A stretch of DNA of 46,008 bases, taken from contig NZ_JAAFZA010000066.1 of assembly GCF_015356865.1 (NCBI RefSeq), positions 1 through 46,008 on the forward strand. The letters run 5' to 3'. Below, piece by piece: positions 23,147-31,940 of this stretch; position 1 is the stretch's first letter; the number at the start of each line of letters is the position of its first letter. The DNA is from Catenulispora pinisilvae (GTDB taxonomy: Bacteria; Actinomycetota; Actinomycetes; Streptomycetales; Catenulisporaceae). The notes below the pieces were generated by a model. The model saw only the letters and a program-made list of their open reading frames with translations, was not told the origin of the DNA and made no database searches. The position numbers and the translations under genes were made by a program.

Positions 23147-24487
23147 GTGACCTCCGCCCTGCTTCCGCGCTCCACCCGACCACGCGCGGCGGCCGCCGTC
23201 GCGCTCTGCCTGCTCGCCGCCGGGACGCTCACGGCGCTGACCGCCGCGCCCGGCCACGCCGCCGGCGCGCCGCTGCCGCCGGGGACGTACGTCTACGTCG
23301 CGAACTCCTCGTCGAACACGGTCTCGGTCATCGACACCGCCACCAACACCGTGGTCGACACCGTCCCGGCCGGCATCTCCCCGACCGGCGTCGCCGCCTC
23401 GGCCGACGGGCGGCGCGTCTACGTCACCGACTCCGGCTCCGGCGCGGTCCGGGTCATCGACACCCAGGCCGCCGCCGGACCGGCGGTAGTGGCCATCATC
23501 GCGGTCGGCGTCCAGCCGCAGGCGGCCGTGCTGTCCCCCGACGGTTCGCGCCTCTACGTCGGCAACGACGTCTCGGGCACGGTCTCGGTCATCGACACCA
23601 CCGCCGACTCGGTACTCGCGACCGTCCCCTCGGGCTCCGGCGCCGAGGGCCTGGCCGTGTCGCCGGACGGCTCCCGCCTCTACGTCGCCAACACCGGCAA
23701 CCACTCGGTCACCGTCATCAACACCGCCGACGACACGGTCGCGGCCACCGTCCAGGTCGGCGCCAGCCCGGTCGGCCTGGCGGTCTCCCCCGACGGCGGC
23801 CACGTCTACGTGCCCGACCACGGCGACGGGACCCTCACGGTGATCGACACCGCGAGCGACACCGCCGCGGCGACCGTGCCGATCGGCGGCAGCCCGCACA
23901 GCGCCGTCGTGAGCCCGAACGGCGCCTCCGTCTACGTCACCGACGCCGCCTCCGGAACCGTGTCGGTGGTCAGCACCACGACCGAGGCGGTCACCTCGAC
24001 GTTCAGCGTCGGCACCGCACCGCACGGCATCGCACTGACCATGGCCCCGGGCGGCGGCTCGGCCTACGTGGCCGACTACGGCGCCAACGACGTCTCCGTG
24101 GTGAATCTGAGCTCTGACACCCTCACCGCCACAGTCCCGGTCGGCACGAACCCGGTCTACCTCGCGGCCTCGGTGATCCCGCCCGCCCCCACCGCACTGA
24201 CCGCCGGCACCGCGACACTGACCCTGCTCCCACTCGGCGAGGCAGACCTCAACGCCACCCTGACCAGCGCCGGCGCCCCCCTGGCCGGACAGCGCATCAC
24301 CTTCACCGACACCAGCGGCGGATACCTGTGCCACGCCACCACAGACCAGGCCGGGCGGGCAGCGTGCAGCACCGCACCGGGCCTGCTGGACTCGGTGGGC
24401 GTACTACTGACCGGCTACCGGGCCTCGTTCGCGGCGGATCGGTACTACACAGCATCGACCGCGCACGGGAACACAGCACTGCTCTAG
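23147..24487 (+). CDS. Secreted YVTN-family beta-propeller protein
   Basis: A 446-residue secreted protein. The signal peptide covers about residues 1-39 (AAAVALCLLAAGTLTALTAA then PGHAAGA). It is followed by seven or so YVTN repeats, each with a form of YVANSSSNTVSVIDTATNTV and a later SPDGSRLYV. The C-terminal 90 residues resemble an Ig-like domain (QRITFTD). The start is GTG 23147 with AAGGAG about 7 nt upstream. Such propellers are structural or protein-binding surface modules. No catalytic residues are evident. Confidence 0.9.
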   Translation: MTSALLPRSTRPRAAAAVALCLLAAGTLTALTAAPGHAAGAPLPPGTYVYVANSSSNTVSVIDTATNTVVDTVPAGISPTGVAASADGRRVYVTDSGSGAVRVIDTQAAAGPAVVAIIAVGVQPQAAVLSPDGSRLYVGNDVSGTVSVIDTTADSVLATVPSGSGAEGLAVSPDGSRLYVANTGNHSVTVINTADDTVAATVQVGASPVGLAVSPDGGHVYVPDHGDGTLTVIDTASDTAAATVPIGGSPHSAVVSPNGASVYVTDAASGTVSVVSTTTEAVTSTFSVGTAPHGIALTMAPGGGSAYVADYGANDVSVVNLSSDTLTATVPVGTNPVYLAASVIPPAPTALTAGTATLTLLPLGEADLNATLTSAGAPLAGQRITFTDTSGGYLCHATTDQAGRAACSTAPGLLDSVGVLLTGYRASFAADRYYTASTAHGNTALL

Positions 24488-24531
24488 CACTCCTTCCACA
24501 CACAGATTCCCGGTGCGATACCTTCCGTGCG

Positions 24532-25182
24532 GTGACCCAACCACCGCCGGAAGACCGCACCGACCTGTCCCCCGCCGACATCGAAGCCCTCGACACCCGC
24601 TGGGCCCACGCCTGGACCCCGGCCGAAGTCGCCTCGCGCCTGACCGGCGTCACCGCACCCTGGTACGTAGCCGCCGGCTGGGCACTAGACCTGTTCCGCG
24701 GCAAGCAAACCCGGCGCCACAGCGACCTGGAAATCGCCATCCCGGCCGCGCACTTCACCGAAATCCGCGACCGGTTCACCGACTACGTCTTCGACGCGGT
24801 CGGCGACAAGTGCCTGTGGCCGGCCCCCTCGCCGGAGACACTGGCCGCCACGCACCAAACCTGGCTCCGCGACCCGGCCACCGACGACTACCTGGTCGAC
24901 GTCTTCCGCGAGCCACACGAAGGCCGGACATGGATCTGCCGCCACTCCCCCACGATCCGGCTCCCGTACGACGACATCATCTGCCACACACCGGACGGCA
25001 TCCCCTATCTGACCCCTGAACTGGTGCTCCTGTTCAAGGCCAAGCACGCGCGACCGAAGGACCAGGCGGACTTCGCCGGCATCATGCCGGAGCTGGACCC
25101 GGCTCGGCGCGCGCGGCTGGCCGAGCTCATCGGGCAGGTGTATCCGGGGCATCGCTGGCTTGCCGAGCTCGCGGAGCTATAG
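24532..25182 (+). CDS. Nucleotidyltransferase-fold protein (LinF/ANT(2'')-like)
   Basis: A 216-residue protein of the aminoglycoside-2''-adenylyltransferase/lincosamide nucleotidyltransferase type. WYVAAGWALDLFRGKQTR followed by HSDLEIAI is the G-x-aspartate nucleotidyltransferase motif; a third acidic residue is in YLVDVF. LTPELVLLFKAKHARPKDQADF is the usual C-terminal segment. The second position of the acidic motif reads DLE rather than the common DID/DLD. The start GTG 24532 lies 44 bp after the previous stop. An antibiotic-modifying role is possible but not shown; many family members have unknown substrates. Confidence 0.82.
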   Translation: MTQPPPEDRTDLSPADIEALDTRWAHAWTPAEVASRLTGVTAPWYVAAGWALDLFRGKQTRRHSDLEIAIPAAHFTEIRDRFTDYVFDAVGDKCLWPAPSPETLAATHQTWLRDPATDDYLVDVFREPHEGRTWICRHSPTIRLPYDDIICHTPDGIPYLTPELVLLFKAKHARPKDQADFAGIMPELDPARRARLAELIGQVYPGHRWLAELAEL

Positions 25183-25211
25183 CCACCTGCGGTTCACGAG
25201 CTTTCGCGAGG

Positions 25212-25227
25212 CCACTTCATGAGGTGG
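25212..25227. terminator. Near-perfect palindrome between convergent genes
   Basis: CCACTTCATGAGGTGG is symmetric at 14 of 16 positions. It lies between the nucleotidyltransferase stop (25182) and the TetR stop (25251). Placement suggests a bidirectional termination element, but the stem is short and has no U-tract. Confidence 0.35.
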
Positions 25228-25250
25228 TTCAGAGCGCTTCCTTCGCCCCG

Positions 25251-25925
25251 CTACAGGACACTGACCCGCAGCTCCAGCACCAACTCGCGCGCATAAGCCT
25301 CGACCATCGCGACCAGGTCGATGTCCGCCGGGTCCAGCAGCCACTGGGTGTGCAGGCCGTCGATGAACGCCACGATCTCCACCGACTTGGCGTGCGGGTC
25401 CACATCGCGCCGCATCTCCCCGGCGGCCTGCGCGCGCCGGATCATGTCGGCGATCGCGTGGCGCAGGCGCCGGTAGCGCTCGGCCAGTTGCTCGTGTGCC
25501 GGGTCGTCCGGGTCCAGGTTCTCGGCGACCAGTACCGCGAACAGGCGGACCAGGTGCGGGTCGGCCTGGTTGCGGCGGGCGAAGCCGGGCATGCCCTCGA
25601 TCGCCGCCAGGCCGCCGAGGGCCGCCAGATCGGCGACGATCTCGCGGCTGTCGGCGTCGCGCTGCTCGATCACGGCCTGGAGGAGCGCCGTCTTGGTCGG
25701 GAAGTAGTAGAACAGCGCCGGTTCGGTGATGCCGATCTGCTGCGCGATCTCCGCTGTGGCCACGCCGCGGTAGCCGCGCTGGGCGAACAGGTGCGCGGCG
25801 ACGTCCAGGATCTCGGCACGCCGGCGCGCGCCGCGGGCCGTCTTGCCGGCAGCGCCAGCACCGGCCGTCTTGCCGGCGGCGGCGCGCGGCGTGCGCGAGC
25901 TGCGCGGCGGGCCCGATCCCCGCAC
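25251..25925 (-). CDS. TetR-family transcriptional regulator
   Basis: The HTH is clear: RAEILDVAAHLFAQRGYRG then TAEIAQQIGITEPALFYYF. The rest is an all-helical ligand domain. The reading frame is open back to a GTG at 26051, but that adds 42 Arg/Gly/Asp-rich residues. I prefer GTG 25925 because AGGGAG lies 6 nt before it and it gives 224 residues, typical for TetR. The Pro/Arg/Ala/Gly-rich N-terminus (APRTPRAAAG-like) remains longer than usual. It is divergent from the MFS and GH78 genes, with an AT-rich palindrome between them, so it probably represses that pair and itself. Confidence 0.88.
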   Translation of the reverse strand: MRGSGPPRSSRTPRAAAGKTAGAGAAGKTARGARRRAEILDVAAHLFAQRGYRGVATAEIAQQIGITEPALFYYFPTKTALLQAVIEQRDADSREIVADLAALGGLAAIEGMPGFARRNQADPHLVRLFAVLVAENLDPDDPAHEQLAERYRRLRHAIADMIRRAQAAGEMRRDVDPHAKSVEIVAFIDGLHTQWLLDPADIDLVAMVEAYARELVLELRVSVL

Positions 25926-26066
25926 GTCGCGCTCCCTCTGCTCACCGCGTTCGCCGTTCGGCACGTCCGTCACGCGTTCATCTCTATCACCACCGGTCCC
26001 GGTATCGCGGCGGCGGTCGGTCAGGTTTCTTGCGCGTTGCCCTTGCGTCACACCCCCAGGATAATT

Positions 26067-26086
26067 TTTACTGAGTACTAAGTAAA
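26067..26086. promoter_or_regulatory. TetR operator, 20-bp AT-rich palindrome
   Basis: TTTACTGAGTACTAAGTAAA is symmetric at 18 of 20 positions and stands out as an AT-rich island. It lies 28 bp upstream of the MFS start, between the divergent TetR and MFS genes. Size, symmetry and place are typical of a TetR-family operator over a promoter. Confidence 0.75.
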
Positions 26087-26113
26087 TAAGCCTCGCCCTC
26101 CGGAAGGCCCGCC

Positions 26114-27382
26114 ATGAGCGCTGTCGCCCTCGACGGAAGCTCCACCCCGGTCGCGGCCCAGGCCCCGGCCAGCCGCCTCACCTGGCTGTACGTGGCCGCG
26201 GTGTTCGGCAACGCGCTGGCCACGATCACCGTCCTGACCTCCTCGCTGGCCACCCGCATCGACCACCTGGACCACGCGCACAAGGACGGCGCGCTGGCCA
26301 TGGTCGTCGCGGTCGCGGCCGTGGTGGCGCTGCTGGTGACGCCGGTGTCCGGACGGCTCACCGACCGCTGCGCCTGCCGGCACGGGATGCGCCGGCCGTG
26401 GATCGCCGGGGGTGTGGCCGTCGGGTTCGCCGGGCTCGTGGTGATGGCCGCGGCGCCGAGCATCTGGCTGCTGGCCCTCGGCTGGTGCGTCGCGCAGGGC
26501 GGATACAACGCCAGCGGGGCCGCGCTCAGCGCCGTGCTGCCGGACCAGTTCCCGGCGGCGGTGCGCGGCCGGATCGGCGGTTTCGTCGGGCTGGCCACGG
26601 CGGTCGCACCGGTGGTCGGGACCGGGATCGCCGTGGTCTTCCAGCCCTCGCCGGCCGGGATGTTCCTGGTGCCGGGCGTGATCGCGGCCGCTCTCACGCT
26701 GCGGCTGGCGCAGCGCCTGCCGGATCGGCGGCTGAGCGCCGGGACCGTGCTGCCGCGGCTCACCGCCGGGACGATCGCCCGCAGCTACTGGGTCTCGCCG
26801 CGCCGCTTCCCCGACTTCGGGTGGGCCTGGCTCAGCAGGTTCCTGATGATCGGGGCGTTCGCCGCGATCCAGCTGTATCTGAAGTACTTCTTGCAAGACG
26901 AGCTCCACTACTCCTCCGACGCCTCCACCGGCTTGGTCGGCGTCTCGACGGTGGTGATGGTCGTGTTCATGGTCGGCGCGTCGGTGTACTGCGGGCGCCT
27001 GTCCGACCGGCAGGGACGCCGCAAGATCTTCGTCGGGGTCGCGGCGGCGCTGTTCGGTGTCGGCGCGGTCATCGCGGCGAGCGCCCCGAACCTGGCCGTC
27101 TTCGAGGTCGGACTCGCCGTCGCCGGCGCCGCGCTGGGCACGCACCTGGCCGTGGACCTGGCGCTGGCCGCCGACGTGCTGCCGGACCAGGACGGGGACG
27201 CCGGCAAGGACCTCGGCGTGTTCACCACCGCCAGCGCGGTCCCACAGATCCTGATGCCGGCGCTGGCCCCGGCCGTGCTCGCCATCGGCGGCGGCCACAA
27301 CTACCGGGCGCTGTATGTGGTCGCGGCGGTGTTCGCGGTCGCCGGCGCGCTGGCGGTGCGCCCGGTACGCGGCGTGCGCTGA
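26114..27382 (+). CDS. MFS transporter, probably for the rhamnoside substrate or product
   Basis: A 422-residue 12-helix major facilitator. Loop 2-3 reads GRLTDRCACRHGMRRPW and the second-half equivalent CGRLSDRQGRRKIF. GGYNASGAALSAVLPDQFP and YRALYVVAAVFAVAG are similar to actinobacterial sugar-type MFS proteins. The start ATG 26114 has GGAAGG 6 nt upstream and follows the TetR operator. The alpha-L-rhamnosidase gene begins 32 bp downstream, so uptake of rhamnosides or export of products is the likely task. The specific substrate is inferred only from this neighbour. Confidence 0.9.
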   Translation: MSAVALDGSSTPVAAQAPASRLTWLYVAAVFGNALATITVLTSSLATRIDHLDHAHKDGALAMVVAVAAVVALLVTPVSGRLTDRCACRHGMRRPWIAGGVAVGFAGLVVMAAAPSIWLLALGWCVAQGGYNASGAALSAVLPDQFPAAVRGRIGGFVGLATAVAPVVGTGIAVVFQPSPAGMFLVPGVIAAALTLRLAQRLPDRRLSAGTVLPRLTAGTIARSYWVSPRRFPDFGWAWLSRFLMIGAFAAIQLYLKYFLQDELHYSSDASTGLVGVSTVVMVVFMVGASVYCGRLSDRQGRRKIFVGVAAALFGVGAVIAASAPNLAVFEVGLAVAGAALGTHLAVDLALAADVLPDQDGDAGKDLGVFTTASAVPQILMPALAPAVLAIGGGHNYRALYVVAAVFAVAGALAVRPVRGVR

Positions 27383-27414
27383 CCGGCCCCTCCCCTTTCG
27401 AGAAAGGCAGAACG

Positions 27415-29907
27415 ATGAGTATCCCGGCGACCCAGGCGTGGCGGGGGCAGTGGATCTGGAGCGGGCGGAGCGGCGTCGGCGCCCCGGCGCCGGACAACCC
27501 GATGAACGGTGCGCTGGATCCGGAGTACTACGACCGGCGCGTGCTGTTCCGCAGGTCGTTCGAGCTGGATGAGGTGCCTGGCGAGGCGCCGTTCCGGATC
27601 ACCGCCGATTCGCGGTACGTGCTGTATGTCAACGGTGTGGAGCTCGCGCGCGGGCCCATCCGGCACGGCCAGCGGGAGCTGCGCTACGACCACGGCGACG
27701 CGGCGCCGGTGCTGCGCGCCGGGCACAACACCGTCGCGGTGTTCGCCCGCTTCTACGGCAGCCGCACCGCGTGGTGGCTGCCGACGCCGACGACGTTCAC
27801 GCTCGGCGGCGGGTCGCTGGTCGCGGAGCTGCGGGTCGGCCAGGAGTGGATCGCCACCGACGACAGCTGGCGGTGCCGGGAAGCGACGGCGTGGACGCCT
27901 TCGCGGCCGCTGACGACGATCTCGCCGCAGATCCCCGAGGTCTTCGACGCGCGGGAGCTGGATCCGGAGTGGGCTTCGCCGGAGTTCGACGACGCGGATT
28001 GGGACGCGGCGCGGGTGGTCGCCTCGATCCACGTGGGTGGGATCGGGCGCACCCGGCCGCCGGTGGATCCGTACGGTGCGGTGCTCGCCCGGCCGATTCC
28101 GCAGTTGACGGCGGTGCCGCAGGATCCGGAGACGGTGTCGGTGACGGCGGTGACGGCGGCGGTGACATCGCTTTCCGAGCCCGGTACTGAGCCCGGTACT
28201 GAGCCCGGCATTTCGGAATCAGCCGCGACCCGCCTGAGCACCGCCCTGCGCGAGACCGGCGAGAACCGCACCGACCCCGGCGCCTGGCGTCCGGGCCTGA
28301 CCATCCCCGCCGGCGACCACCTCCTGGTCGTCGACTTCGGCAAGGTCGTCAGCGGCACCGTCCGCTTCGCCCTCACCGCCGAGCCCGGCACCACGCTGGT
28401 CGGCGCGCTGGTCGAGACCCCCAAGCCGGCCGCCCTCGCCAGCGCCCAGACCTTCCACTACACCGCGCGCGGCCACGCCGACGCCTTCCAGGCCCACGAT
28501 CCCTCCGGCGGCCGCTACCTGCTGCTGGTCGGCGGCGCCGCCACGCTGGACGACCTGGCCGTGGTCGAGCGGCTGCGCCCGCGTCCCACCGGCCCGTATT
28601 TCGCGTGCAGCGATCCGCTGCTCAATCGCATCCATGCCACCGGCCTGCGCACCGTCGACCTCACCGCGCACGACGCCTACATCGACTGCCCCACCCGCGA
28701 GCAGCGCGCCTGGACCGGCGATTCGGTGGTGCACCAGTCCGTGGACCTGGTCGCGAATCCGGACTGGAGCCTGGCGCGCTGGCACCCGGTGCTGGCCGCG
28801 CGGCCCCGGCCGGACGGTCTGCTGCCGATGGTCGCGGCCGGCGACGCCGCCGACCCCGGCATCGTCAGCATCCCGGACTGGTCGCTGCACTGGATGCGCT
28901 CGGTCCACAACCTCTACCGCTACACCGGCGACGCCGATCTGGTCGGTGCTCTGCTGCCGACCGCCGAGAACGTGCTGCGCTGGTTCACGTCCTTCCTCGG
29001 GCAGGACGGCCTGCTGCACGACGTCGCCGGCTGGGTGCTGGTCGACTGGTCGCCGGTCCCGGTCAGCGCCACCAGCACCGCGCTCAACGCGCTGTTCGCC
29101 CGGGCCCTGGCCGACTTCGCCGAGATGGCCGACTGGCTCGGCGACAGCGGCCGGGCCCGCTGGGCCTGGACCCTGCACACCACGCTCGCGCAGGGTTTCG
29201 AGGTGTTCTGGGACGAGGAGCGCTGGGCCTACCGGGACCAGATGATCGACGGCGTGGTGCAGCCCTCGGTCAGCGAGCACACCACGGCCGCGGCGGTCTG
29301 CGCGGAGATCGTGCCGACCGAGCGGCACGTGCGGCTGCGCACCTTCCTGCTCAACCGCTCCCCGATGTTCACCCGCTCGCCGGTGGCCGCGCACGGCAGC
29401 GACGCCGACGGCGCCCCGGCCGCCGCCGCGATGTTCGCCGCGCCGATCCCGGACTGGGACACCGCGCAGCTGGTCGTCGGCGCGCAGCCGTTCTTCCGGT
29501 ACGTCGTGCACGACGCGCTGGCCCTGCTCGGGGCCGCCGACCGGCTGCCGGACCTGTGCCGGGACTGGGGCAAGCTGCTGGACGCCGGGCCCACCGCGCT
29601 GCGCGAGACGTGGGAGGGCGGCAGCGCGTGCCACGGCTGGTCCGCGACGCCCAGCCGGGATCTGCTGGTGTACGTCCTCGGGATCACCCCGGCCGAACCC
29701 GGGTACGCGCGCGTCCGCATCGCCCCTCGGCTCGGCGACCTGGAGTGGGCGCGCGGCGCCGTGCCGACGCCGCATGGGCTCATCGAGGTGCGGGTCGATG
29801 ATCTGTCAGTGCTCGTGGACTCCCCGGTCCCGGTGGACCTCAGTCTGCGGGAAGACCAACCCCCTATCAGCCTGCCACCCGGTCGGCGCATGGTTCCGCT
29901 CACGTGA
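27415..29907 (+). CDS. Alpha-L-rhamnosidase, GH78 family
   Basis: An 830-residue cytoplasmic enzyme (no signal peptide). The N-terminal beta-sandwich begins WRGQWIWSG and contains RRSFELDE and YVLYVNGVELARGPIRHG. The (alpha/alpha)6 catalytic domain has YIDCPTREQRAWTGD, with Asp424, Glu429 and Asp436 at the spacing of the Bacillus GL1 RhaB catalytic residues, and Glu734 in ETWEGGSACHGWSATPS. The C-terminal sandwich begins after GITPAEPGYARVRIAPRLG. A low-complexity linker near residues 237-285 is encoded by tandem repeats. It follows the MFS gene in one transcript under TetR control. Confidence 0.93.
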   Translation: MSIPATQAWRGQWIWSGRSGVGAPAPDNPMNGALDPEYYDRRVLFRRSFELDEVPGEAPFRITADSRYVLYVNGVELARGPIRHGQRELRYDHGDAAPVLRAGHNTVAVFARFYGSRTAWWLPTPTTFTLGGGSLVAELRVGQEWIATDDSWRCREATAWTPSRPLTTISPQIPEVFDARELDPEWASPEFDDADWDAARVVASIHVGGIGRTRPPVDPYGAVLARPIPQLTAVPQDPETVSVTAVTAAVTSLSEPGTEPGTEPGISESAATRLSTALRETGENRTDPGAWRPGLTIPAGDHLLVVDFGKVVSGTVRFALTAEPGTTLVGALVETPKPAALASAQTFHYTARGHADAFQAHDPSGGRYLLLVGGAATLDDLAVVERLRPRPTGPYFACSDPLLNRIHATGLRTVDLTAHDAYIDCPTREQRAWTGDSVVHQSVDLVANPDWSLARWHPVLAARPRPDGLLPMVAAGDAADPGIVSIPDWSLHWMRSVHNLYRYTGDADLVGALLPTAENVLRWFTSFLGQDGLLHDVAGWVLVDWSPVPVSATSTALNALFARALADFAEMADWLGDSGRARWAWTLHTTLAQGFEVFWDEERWAYRDQMIDGVVQPSVSEHTTAAAVCAEIVPTERHVRLRTFLLNRSPMFTRSPVAAHGSDADGAPAAAAMFAAPIPDWDTAQLVVGAQPFFRYVVHDALALLGAADRLPDLCRDWGKLLDAGPTALRETWEGGSACHGWSATPSRDLLVYVLGITPAEPGYARVRIAPRLGDLEWARGAVPTPHGLIEVRVDDLSVLVDSPVPVDLSLREDQPPISLPPGRRMVPLT
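28177..28209 (+). repeat. 12-bp coding tandem repeat in the GH78 gene
   Basis: GAGCCCGGTACT occurs twice exactly (28177-28188, 28189-28200) and a third time partly, encoding EPGT-EPGT-EPGI. Just upstream (28130-28166) GGTGACGGC-type repeats encode an alternating Val/Thr/Ala stretch. Together they form a flexible linker within the N-terminal region. Confidence 0.85.
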
Positions 29908-29933
29908 CCATGGCCCGGACAAGGAGCTCAGTT

Positions 29934-31205
29934 ATGAAGTGGAAGAAGCGGAACAGGTCCTATTCGGTGTTGGCTGCCGGGATGCTGATTGCCGGAGTTG
30001 TCGCCGGTGCGCCGGCGGCGGCGCGCGCGAATGCCGACTCGGCAACACCGGCCCCGTCGGTCGCGTCGCCGCTGGCCGCGCCGGTGTGGCTGTGCGATCC
30101 GGCGCTGGCGAGCGACCCGTGCGGGCCGACCGTGCACTATCCGAGCGGGAAGACCGAGGACGTCGGCGCGGTCGACGAGCCGTTCCAGATCCCGTCCGCG
30201 CCGCCGGTGGACTGCTTCTACGTCTACCCGACCATCGACACGCTGCCGAACCCGCTGCTCCAGGTCGGTTCGCTGCCCCCGACGCCGACCGATCCGGAGA
30301 TGGCGGTGACGCTGGCGCAGGCCGAGCGGTTCGCCGGCACCTGCCGGATGTTCGTGCCCGTATACCGGCAGGCGTCGCTGACCGAGGTGGCGCTGGGGCT
30401 GGTGCTGAAGTCGCCCGCCGACCTGGCCACCGGCGAGATGGACGTGGCGCAGGCCTGGCAGGACTACTGGACGCACGACAACGTCGACCCGGCCACCGGG
30501 CAGCGGCGCGGCGTGATCCTGATCGGGCACTCCCAGGGCAGCGCGGATCTCATCACCCTGATCCAGCAGCAGATCGACGGGAACGCGGCGATGCAGCGGC
30601 AGCTGGTCGGGGCGTATCTGCTCGGCGGGAACGTACAGGTGCCGACCGGGCAGCCGGACGGCGGCGGGACCGATGCCGGGGCCACCTTCCAGCACATCCC
30701 GCTGTGCTCGAACGACACGCGGTTCGGGTGCGTGGTCGCGTATTCGAGCTATGACGAACCGGCCGGGCAGGCGCCGGGCGCCACAGCGGTGTTCGGGCGG
30801 CCGACTGCCGCCGGGTACCAGATCGCGTGCACGAACCCGCACGCGCTGCTCACCGGGGCCGCGCCGGACAGCCAGCAGCCGCTGGCGACGTACCTGCCGT
30901 CACGGCAGCTCGTCGAGGGCGGCGCGCTGAACCCCAGTGGGAACCTGGGGCTGGTCGGCGCCGGGTACACGCTGCCGGACGTGCCGGCGGGCTTCGCGCA
31001 CTTCCGCGGCGAGCTGCTCGGGCAGTGCCGGAATCAGGACGGCGCGTCGTGGCTCCAGCTCACCGATCTCGGCGGGCTGCTGCCGACCTCGACGCAGACC
31101 TCTGATTTGGGGACGCATGTCGTGGATTACAACGTGGCGCTCGGTGATCTGACGGCGCTGGCGGCGCGGCAGGCCGCGGATTGGGCCGCGAACAGTTCTC
31201 AGTAG
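29934..31205 (+). CDS. Secreted DUF3089 alpha/beta hydrolase (lipase-like)
   Basis: A 423-residue secreted protein. MKWKKRNRS is followed by a hydrophobic stretch and an AARA-type cleavage region near residue 32. The DUF3089 hydrolase domain has VDCFYVYPTID and the nucleophile elbow GVILIGHSQGSADL, with Ser200. I chose ATG 29934 over 29904 because AAGGAG lies 7 nt before it and the signal peptide then starts properly. A Cys pair in CDPALASDPCG may form a disulphide. It lies 26 bp after the rhamnosidase. Ester hydrolysis is expected; the substrate is unknown. Confidence 0.88.
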   Translation: MKWKKRNRSYSVLAAGMLIAGVVAGAPAAARANADSATPAPSVASPLAAPVWLCDPALASDPCGPTVHYPSGKTEDVGAVDEPFQIPSAPPVDCFYVYPTIDTLPNPLLQVGSLPPTPTDPEMAVTLAQAERFAGTCRMFVPVYRQASLTEVALGLVLKSPADLATGEMDVAQAWQDYWTHDNVDPATGQRRGVILIGHSQGSADLITLIQQQIDGNAAMQRQLVGAYLLGGNVQVPTGQPDGGGTDAGATFQHIPLCSNDTRFGCVVAYSSYDEPAGQAPGATAVFGRPTAAGYQIACTNPHALLTGAAPDSQQPLATYLPSRQLVEGGALNPSGNLGLVGAGYTLPDVPAGFAHFRGELLGQCRNQDGASWLQLTDLGGLLPTSTQTSDLGTHVVDYNVALGDLTALAARQAADWAANSSQ

Positions 31206-31222
31206 ACCGGTTCACGAGCGCT

Positions 31223-31268
31223 GATCCACCGGCATCGGCCTGGTCGCCCGGGCCGATGCCGGTAGATC
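31223..31268. terminator. Strong bidirectional hairpin terminator
   Basis: A 13-bp perfect stem, ACCGGCATCGGCC (31228-31240) with GGCCGATGCCGGT (31251-31263), has a 10-nt loop. Pairing extends to 18 bp with one mismatch (31223-31240 with 31251-31268). It lies between the convergent DUF3089 and cupin genes. Confidence 0.85.
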
Positions 31269-31299
31269 CGAACAAGCTCGGCGACGAGCCCGAATGTCG

Positions 31300-31839
31300 C
31301 TAGTACAGCGAGGTGCCGCGCTCCGGACGGCTCGCCGGGACCAGGTACTCCGCGGGCATCTGGGCCTCGGGGGCCAGCGGCGGACCGAGGACGGTCTGGC
31401 CCAGGCCCTCGCCGATCTTCGCCAGGCTCTTGATGTCGACGGCCCAGTCCTCCGGCTTCGGCTGCGACAGATCCCAGCCGGCCGCGCGGAAGAAGGCCTC
31501 CATGCCCGAGGGGTTGCAGATGGTGAGCAGTTCGGCCTCGTCGGAGGTGAAGACGTAGCTGTGCGGCAGACCGCGGGGCAGGAAGGCGGTGTCGCCCGAG
31601 GACAGTTCCCACCGCTGATCACCGGACCAGAAGACGCCGGTGCCGGACAGGAGGAAGACGGTCTCGTCCTCGCGCTCGTGCACGTGGACCGGGGAGGCGA
31701 CACCGGCGCGCATGGTTGAGCGGAAGGCTGTGAGGCGGCCGTCGGTGGCGTCCTTGTCGAGCACGATGCGGTGAACGCTGCCGGCGATCCAGGCGATCTG
31801 CTGTTCCTGCCCCGCCCGTGTCACGTACGCCAGAGTCAT
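31300..31839 (-). CDS. Cupin-domain protein (quercetin-dioxygenase-like)
   Basis: A 179-residue single-domain cupin. Motif 1 is PVHVHEREDETVFLLSG, with two histidines and a glutamate as probable metal ligands. Motif 2 is FLPRGLPHSYVF with the last histidine. The C-terminal 60 residues resemble those of quercetinase-like cupins (FFRAAGWDL). It is divergent from a TetR gene with a 23-bp palindrome between them, suggesting induction by the ligand of that regulator. Enzymatic substrate is not deducible. Confidence 0.85.
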   Translation of the reverse strand: MTLAYVTRAGQEQQIAWIAGSVHRIVLDKDATDGRLTAFRSTMRAGVASPVHVHEREDETVFLLSGTGVFWSGDQRWELSSGDTAFLPRGLPHSYVFTSDEAELLTICNPSGMEAFFRAAGWDLSQPKPEDWAVDIKSLAKIGEGLGQTVLGPPLAPEAQMPAEYLVPASRPERGTSLY

Positions 31840-31880
31840 CGAGCACTCCCTCGTTTGTCGGCACCCGCCGGTGTGGTTGC

Positions 31881-31903
31881 TAAGTGGGGTGGCCCCCCAG
31901 TTA
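31881..31903. promoter_or_regulatory. Palindromic operator between cupin and TetR genes
   Basis: A 23-bp palindrome of the form TAA-n-TGGGG-n-G-n-C-n-CCCCA-n-TTA lies 41 bp before the cupin start and 37 bp before the TetR start. Half-sites TGGGG/CCCCA are exact. It fits an autoregulatory TetR operator. Confidence 0.65.
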
Positions 31904-31940
31904 TCCTAGGACACAGACGCCCGACACATGCGACAGAACC

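Noticed and set aside
24532-25182. Confirmed antibiotic-resistance gene
   Set aside because: The fold matches but many relatives have no resistance role, the acidic motif is atypical, and no biosynthetic or resistance context is present.
25926-26051. Longer TetR N-terminus from GTG 26051
   Set aside because: It adds Arg/Gly/Asp-rich residues and lacks a spaced Shine-Dalgarno, while GTG 25925 has AGGGAG 6 nt upstream.
26398-27414. Upstream extension of the GH78 reading frame through the MFS gene
   Set aside because: It reads the MFS gene out of frame; the GH78 protein begins properly at 27415 with WRGQWIW close to the N-terminus.
31884-31940. Longer TetR start at GTG 31884
   Set aside because: It lies inside the operator palindrome and adds 19 residues unlike TetR N-termini.
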